NCBI RefSeq assembly: GCF_900112815.1
Contig: NZ_FOND01000023.1
Span: 1 to 64,000, forward strand
Source of the DNA: Blastococcus tunisiensis
GTDB lineage: Bacteria > Actinomycetota > Actinomycetes > Mycobacteriales > Geodermatophilaceae
DNA: 64,000 nucleotides
Direction: 5' to 3'
Both the position numbers and the translations under genes were made by a program. Each line of letters starts with the position of its first letter. The stretch's first letter is position 1. The notes below the pieces were generated by a model. The model was not told the DNA's origin, did no database searches, and saw only the letters and a list, made by a program, of their open reading frames with translations. This document shows, piece after piece, positions 59,827-64,000 of this stretch.

Positions 59827-60225
59827 GTGGAGACGGCGCTCCTCGTCGGGGTGCGGGCGATCGCCCTCGCTCTGCCGGAGGCGTACGAGGAGCGGGCCTG
59901 GGTCGGCACCCGCTGGCGCATCCGGGGGCGCACCTTCGCCCACCTGCTCACCATCGAGGCCGGCCGGCCGCGGTCGTACGCGCGGGCGGCCGGCACCGAC
60001 GGGCCCTGCCCGATCCTGACGTTCCGGTCCTCCGGGCTGGAGCTCGAGACGCTGCGGCGCACCGGCCCGCCGTTCGTCGCCCCACCCTGGCGCGGCGACG
60101 AGGTCGGCCTGCTCGTGGACGGCGACGTCGACTGGACGGAGGTCGCCGAACTGCTGACCGACAGCTACTGCCTGCTGGCGCCGAAGCGGCTCGCCGCCTC
60201 CGTGCTCCGGCCGGACGCCCCGTGA
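59827..60225 (+). CDS. MmcQ/YjbR family protein
   Basis: A 132-residue protein with the MmcQ/YjbR layout: VRAIALALPEAYEERAWVGTRWRIRGRTFAHLL at the N-terminus and VDWTEVAELLTDSYCLLAPKRL near the C-terminus. The fold is DNA-binding-like; biochemical role unknown. The start is GTG 59827. It stands alone between two exporter units. Confidence 0.8.
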   Translation: METALLVGVRAIALALPEAYEERAWVGTRWRIRGRTFAHLLTIEAGRPRSYARAAGTDGPCPILTFRSSGLELETLRRTGPPFVAPPWRGDEVGLLVDGDVDWTEVAELLTDSYCLLAPKRLAASVLRPDAP

Positions 60226-60312
60226 CCCGGGTCCGCCGTCCACCGACCGGTGGACGGCGGACCAGCGCTTCGGCGGTCCCGCGCGGCGCCCCACCGGCAG
60301 CAGGGTCGTGCC

Positions 60313-61233
60313 ATGACGACGACACAGGCCGCTCCCCGCCCGGGGACGACGGCGGCGCAGACGGAACCGGCCGTGCGGATGCGCGGGCTGCTCAAGCGGT
60401 ACGGAGGCCGGGCCGTGGTCGACGGCCTCGACCTGGAGGTCGCCCGCGGCGAGGTCTTCGCGCTGCTGGGCCCCAACGGGGCCGGCAAGACGACGACGAT
60501 CGAGATCCTGGAGGGGGTCCGGAAACGGGACGGCGGTGAGGTGCGCGTCCTCGGCGTCGACCCGGCCGTCGGCGGACGCGCGTGGCGGGCGCGCCTCGGC
60601 GTCGTCAGCCAGGGCGAGGGAGCCGCCCAGGAGCTGAGCGTCCGGGAGATCCTCGACCACTTCGCCGGCTACCACGCCACCCCGCGGCCGACGGCGGAGC
60701 TGATCGCCGCCGTCGGGCTCGAGGAGAAGGCCGGCACGCGCGTCAGCCGGCTCTCCGGTGGGCAGCGCCGCCGCCTCGCCGTCGCCCTCGGCGTCCAGGG
60801 CCGGCCGGAGCTGGTGTTCCTCGACGAGCCGACGACCGGGATGGACCCGGTCGCCCGCCGGCAGTTCTGGGAGCTGATCCGCGGGCTGCGCGCCGACGGG
60901 GCCACCGTGCTGCTGACCACCCACTACCTCGACGAGGCGGCCGAGCTGGCCGACCGGGTCGGCGTCGTCGCCGAGGGCCGGCTGGTCGACGTGGCGCCGC
61001 CCGGGGAGCTGGGCGCGGAGCTGCGGCGGGCGGCCACCGTCCGGTGGACCGAGGACGGCGCCGTGCGCGAGGTGCGCACCGAGTCGCCCGCCGCCGTGCT
61101 GCGCGACCTGCTCGCCGGTCCGGGGGACGTCCCCGGGCTGACCGTCACCCGGCCGACCCTGGAGGACGTCTACCTCTCCCTGGTCGCCGCCGCGTCCACC
61201 GCTCGCACCGCTGCCGAGGGAGACCCCCGATGA
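60313..61233 (+). CDS. ABC transporter ATPase, DrrA/NatA-like
   Basis: A 306-residue ATPase: Walker A GPNGAGKTTT near residue 50, signature LSGGQRRRLAVA, Walker B ELVFLDEPTTGMDP, H-loop LLTTHYLDEAAELADRV. A short C-terminal extension follows. ATG 60313 is chosen because conserved sequence starts soon after. It overlaps the permease by four bases. The following two-component system suggests substrate-induced control. Confidence 0.92.
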   Translation: MTTTQAAPRPGTTAAQTEPAVRMRGLLKRYGGRAVVDGLDLEVARGEVFALLGPNGAGKTTTIEILEGVRKRDGGEVRVLGVDPAVGGRAWRARLGVVSQGEGAAQELSVREILDHFAGYHATPRPTAELIAAVGLEEKAGTRVSRLSGGQRRRLAVALGVQGRPELVFLDEPTTGMDPVARRQFWELIRGLRADGATVLLTTHYLDEAAELADRVGVVAEGRLVDVAPPGELGAELRRAATVRWTEDGAVREVRTESPAAVLRDLLAGPGDVPGLTVTRPTLEDVYLSLVAAASTARTAAEGDPR

Positions 61234-62063
61234 CCGCCGTCCTGCCCGTGACTCCCGCACCCCGCCCCGCGCCGCCGTCCGCTGCCCGGATCGCCGTCCG
61301 CCGGGTGGGGCTGGAGCTGCGACTGTTCTTCCGGGAGCGCCAGCAGGTGGTGTTCTCCTTCGCCTACCCGGTGATCATGCTGGTGATCTTCGCGGCGGTG
61401 CTGGGTGGCGACGAGCGGCCCGGCGACGTCCCGTTCACGCACTACTTCCTGGCCGGCATCGCGGCGACCGGGATCATGCTGACCAGCTTCCAGGCCATCG
61501 GGACCTCGATCGCCACCGAGCGGGAGAACGGTCAGCTGGAGCGGCTGCAGCTGCTGGGCACGCCGCCGGTGGCCTACTTCGCGGGCAAGGCCGGCCAGGT
61601 GCTGGTCACCACGGCGGCGCAGCTGGCGCTGCTGCTGCCGCTGGCGCGCTACGCCTACGACGTCCCCATGCCCGCCGACCTGCAGCACTGGCTGACCTTC
61701 GGCTGGGTGGCGGTGCTCGGTGCGCTGGCCGGCACGGTGCTGGGCGTCGCCGTGTCGGCCCTGCGCGGCAGCGCGGCGTCGGTCACCACCGGGATCTCCG
61801 CCGTCGCGATCGTGCTGCAGTTCTTCTCCGGGGTCTTCTTCGGCTTCACGGAGCTGCCGAGCTGGATGCAGCAGACGGCGGCGCTCCTCCCGCTCAAGTG
61901 GCTGACCCAGGGCATGCGGTCGGCGTTCCTCCCCGAGCAGGCCGCCGCGTTCGAGGTCGCCGGGAGTTGGGAGCACGGCCGGACCGCCCTGGTGCTTGCC
62001 GCGTGGGTGATCATCGGTGCCGTGATCTGCGCGCGCACGTTCCGCTGGCGCCGGGCGACGTGA
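61230..62063 (+). CDS. ABC-2 type permease
   Basis: A 277-residue membrane protein with six membrane segments (VVFSFAYPVIMLVIFAAVLGG; FLAGIAATGIMLTSFQAIGTSI; VLVTTAAQLALLLPLARYA; VAVLGALAGTVLGVAVSAL; ISAVAIVLQFFSGVFFGFTELP; LVLAAWVIIGAVICARTF). ERENGQLERLQLLGTPP is the ABC-2 cytoplasmic loop. The GTG of the kinase gene overlaps its stop. Confidence 0.92.
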   Translation: MTAVLPVTPAPRPAPPSAARIAVRRVGLELRLFFRERQQVVFSFAYPVIMLVIFAAVLGGDERPGDVPFTHYFLAGIAATGIMLTSFQAIGTSIATERENGQLERLQLLGTPPVAYFAGKAGQVLVTTAAQLALLLPLARYAYDVPMPADLQHWLTFGWVAVLGALAGTVLGVAVSALRGSAASVTTGISAVAIVLQFFSGVFFGFTELPSWMQQTAALLPLKWLTQGMRSAFLPEQAAAFEVAGSWEHGRTALVLAAWVIIGAVICARTFRWRRAT

Positions 62064-63313
62064 GCCTCCGGCACCGGCTGGCCGCCGCCGTCGTCCCTCC
62101 CGCGGAGGACGACGGCGGCGAGCCGCTGTCCGCACGCGGCTGGCGGGCCACCGTCGTCGGGATGCACGTCATCTCGGCGGCGCTCTGGGCGCTGGCCGTG
62201 GTCAGCGTGCTGTCCGCGGAGGTGGTGGACGTCGGGGAGCGGGGCCCGGTGCTGGCCGTCCTCGGGGCGCTGGCGCTCAGCTACGCGTTCGCCGGCGGTC
62301 CGGCGCTCGACGGCGGGCACCGCTGGCGGGCGCTCGTCCACCTCGTCGTGGTGGTCGTGTCCTTCGGTCTGATCGGTGCGCTCGCCCCGGGCCTGCTGTT
62401 CCTGCTCTTCCTCGCCTACCCGCAGGTGTGGTTCGTCGTCCAGGGGACGCGGACCGGGGTGTTCTGGACGGTGCTGCTCGCGATCGCGAGTGCGGTGGGC
62501 CCGCTGACCGACGCGGGGGCCGGGGAGTCGACGCTCGAGGTCCTGCGCGAGTCGATCATCAGCCTGGTGTTCAGCCTGGCGCTCGGGCTGTGGATCAGCC
62601 ACGTCCTGCGGCAGAGCGCCGAGCGGGCCTCGCTCATCGCGGAGCTGGAGCGGACCCGTGCCGAGCTGGCCGGGCTGCACCACGCGCAGGGGATGGTCGC
62701 GGAGCGGGAGCGGCTGGCCCGGGAGGTGCACGACACCCTGGCGCAGGGCTACACGAGCATCGTCGTCCTGGCGCAGACGGCCGCTGCCGCTCTGCCGCCG
62801 GGCAGCGCGGGTTCCGCCGAGCGGCTGGCACTGATCGAGGAGGTCGCCCGGGAGAACCTCGCCGAGGCCCGGGCGATGGTGGCCGCGTTCTCCTCGGTCG
62901 CCCTGGACTCGGCGACCCTGGTCGAGGCGCTGGAGCGGCTGGTCGACCGGTTCGGGCGCGAGACGGGCCTGACCACCCGGCTGGACACGGCGGCCCTGGG
63001 GGACGGCGGGACGGAGCTGAGCCGCAGCGAGGAGATCGTGCTGCTGCGCGGCGCGCAGGAGGCGCTGGCCAACGTGCGCCGGCACGCGGCCGCGACGGCG
63101 GTGGTGCTGCGGATCGGCCGGGTCGGGACGGGGGAGTCGGCGCAGGTGTCGGTGCACGTGGAGGACGACGGGGTCGGTTTCGACCCGGCGTCCGCGCCGG
63201 GGGTCGGCCTGGCCGGGCTGCGCGATCGCGCCGAGGAGGTCGGCGGTGCGGTCGACGTCGTCTCGGCACCGGGCGAGGGGACACGGGTCACCGTCCGGGT
63301 GCCGGCCCGATGA
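62060..63313 (+). CDS. NarL-type sensor histidine kinase
   Basis: A 417-residue kinase. Five or six membrane segments (about 33-182), a short coiled coil (about 187-215), the HisKA_3 dimerisation helix with His224 (LAREVHDTLAQGYTSIVVLAQ), and an ATPase domain (ALANVRRHAAATAVVLRIG; VEDDGVGFDP; GVGLAGLRDRAEEVGG). There is almost no extracytoplasmic domain, so it may sense the membrane or its transporter partner. GTG 62060 overlaps the permease. Confidence 0.93.
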   Translation: MSLRHRLAAAVVPPAEDDGGEPLSARGWRATVVGMHVISAALWALAVVSVLSAEVVDVGERGPVLAVLGALALSYAFAGGPALDGGHRWRALVHLVVVVVSFGLIGALAPGLLFLLFLAYPQVWFVVQGTRTGVFWTVLLAIASAVGPLTDAGAGESTLEVLRESIISLVFSLALGLWISHVLRQSAERASLIAELERTRAELAGLHHAQGMVAERERLAREVHDTLAQGYTSIVVLAQTAAAALPPGSAGSAERLALIEEVARENLAEARAMVAAFSSVALDSATLVEALERLVDRFGRETGLTTRLDTAALGDGGTELSRSEEIVLLRGAQEALANVRRHAAATAVVLRIGRVGTGESAQVSVHVEDDGVGFDPASAPGVGLAGLRDRAEEVGGAVDVVSAPGEGTRVTVRVPAR

Positions 63314-63969
63314 GCGACGCGAGTCCCACCACGAGCCCGGTGCGGGTGCTGGTGGTCGACGACCACCCGGTGGTGCGCGGCGGCGTCGTCGGCTGGCTGG
63401 CGGCGCAGCCGGACATCGACGTCGTCGGGGAGGCCGGGGACGGGCTGGAGGCGCTCGCGCTCGTCGCCGAGCACGCGCCGGACGTCGTCCTGATGGACCT
63501 GCGGATGCCGCGTCTGGACGGCGTCGCGGCGACCGGACGGATCGCGGCGGCTCATCCGGGCGTCCGGGTGCTGGTGCTGACCACCTACGACACGGACAAC
63601 GACATCGTGCGGGCGGTGGAGGCCGGCGCGACCGGCTACCTGCTCAAGGACACCCCGCTGCCCCAGCTCGCCGACGCGGTGCGGGCCGCGGCCCGGGGCG
63701 AGACCGTGCTGGCGCCGCCGGTCGCGGCTCGGCTGGTGTCGCGGATGCGGGCGCCGGCGGTGGAGGCGCCTACGGCGCGGGAGCTCGAGGTGCTGGCCGG
63801 CGTGGCGCGCGGGCTGACCAACGTCGAGATCGGGCGGGAGCTCTTCATCGGGGAGGCGACGGTGAAGACGCACCTGCTGCGGGTCTTCGCCAAGCTCGGT
63901 GTCGACGACCGGACCCGCGCGGTGATGGTGGCCGTCGAGCGCGGGCTGCTGCCGTCGCCGGGTGCGTGA
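63310..63969 (+). CDS. NarL/FixJ-type response regulator
   Basis: A 219-residue regulator. Receiver domain (11-125) with acidic pocket Asp17/Asp18, phospho-acceptor Asp63 (DVVLMDLRMP), Thr91 and Lys113. The C-terminal LuxR-type helix-turn-helix (about 155-212) has PTARELEVLAGVARGLTNVEIGRELFIGEATVKTHLLRVFAKLGV. The ATG overlaps the kinase stop by four bases. It probably regulates the exporter genes with which it is coupled. Confidence 0.95.
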   Translation: MSDASPTTSPVRVLVVDDHPVVRGGVVGWLAAQPDIDVVGEAGDGLEALALVAEHAPDVVLMDLRMPRLDGVAATGRIAAAHPGVRVLVLTTYDTDNDIVRAVEAGATGYLLKDTPLPQLADAVRAAARGETVLAPPVAARLVSRMRAPAVEAPTARELEVLAGVARGLTNVEIGRELFIGEATVKTHLLRVFAKLGVDDRTRAVMVAVERGLLPSPGA

Positions 63970-64000
63970 CGACGCTTCTCTCGGAGCTGCACGAGGTGGC

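Overview
The window is very GC-rich, on the order of 70 percent. Gene content and gene order point to a motile, monoderm-type actinobacterium: the flagellar genes lack any P-ring or L-ring gene, and the right half carries the fum / glpX / DUF4245 / xseB-xseA / lipid-droplet protein / ispH block that I recall from Mycobacterium tuberculosis (Rv1097c to Rv1111c). A member of the Geodermatophilaceae or a relative is my best guess. That placement is inference; no 16S or database search was possible.

Region 1 (1-22.5 kb, minus strand) is a nearly complete hook-basal-body, export, switch and stator cluster. In transcription order it runs flgB-flgC-fliE-fliF-fliG-fliH-fliI-fliJ, then a fused NlpC/P60-transglycosylase, fliK-flgD-flgE, flbD-motA-motB-fliL, fliM-fliN-fliO-fliP-fliQ-fliR-flhB, and flhA-flhF (flhF runs off the window). 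Several boundaries carry a hairpin followed by a promoter-like sequence of one type, YCARG-N15-GCCGATGA. Region 2 (22.9-29.6 kb, minus) is fliC-fliD-fliS, a possible export chaperone, two tandem DUF4422-like proteins and a glycosyltransferase, which suggests a flagellin glycosylation module. Region 3 (29.8-36.5 kb) has a FliA/WhiG-type sigma factor on the minus strand. Divergent from it are flgN-flgK-flgL-fliW-csrA, an unknown 163-residue protein and an unusual second sigma-like protein with a novel N-terminal half.

Region 4 (36.5-41.9 kb) holds intergenic repeats, a secreted beta-propeller protein, an unrecognised two-gene pair, and a secreted NlpC/P60-VanY fusion. Region 5 (42-54.9 kb) is housekeeping: citrate synthase, fumarase, fructose-1,6-bisphosphatase II, exonuclease VII, IspH, RmuC and small actinobacterial membrane proteins. 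Region 6 (55-57 kb) is alkylation repair (Ogt and an Ada-AraC-AlkA fusion). Region 7 (57.1-64 kb) is a TetR-controlled ABC exporter, an MmcQ/YjbR protein, and a second ABC exporter overlapping a NarL-type two-component system.

The sigma factor's own gene, flagellin, and the early basal-body, switch and stator operons all appear to share the same promoter type. No flgM, flgG or chemotaxis gene was found, and FliM lacks the usual CheY-binding peptide. FliW and CsrA plus two ANGGA sites in the fliC leader suggest post-transcriptional control of flagellin. Two families of intergenic hairpin repeats mark gene ends across the window. No tRNA, rRNA, CRISPR array, IS element or phage gene was seen.
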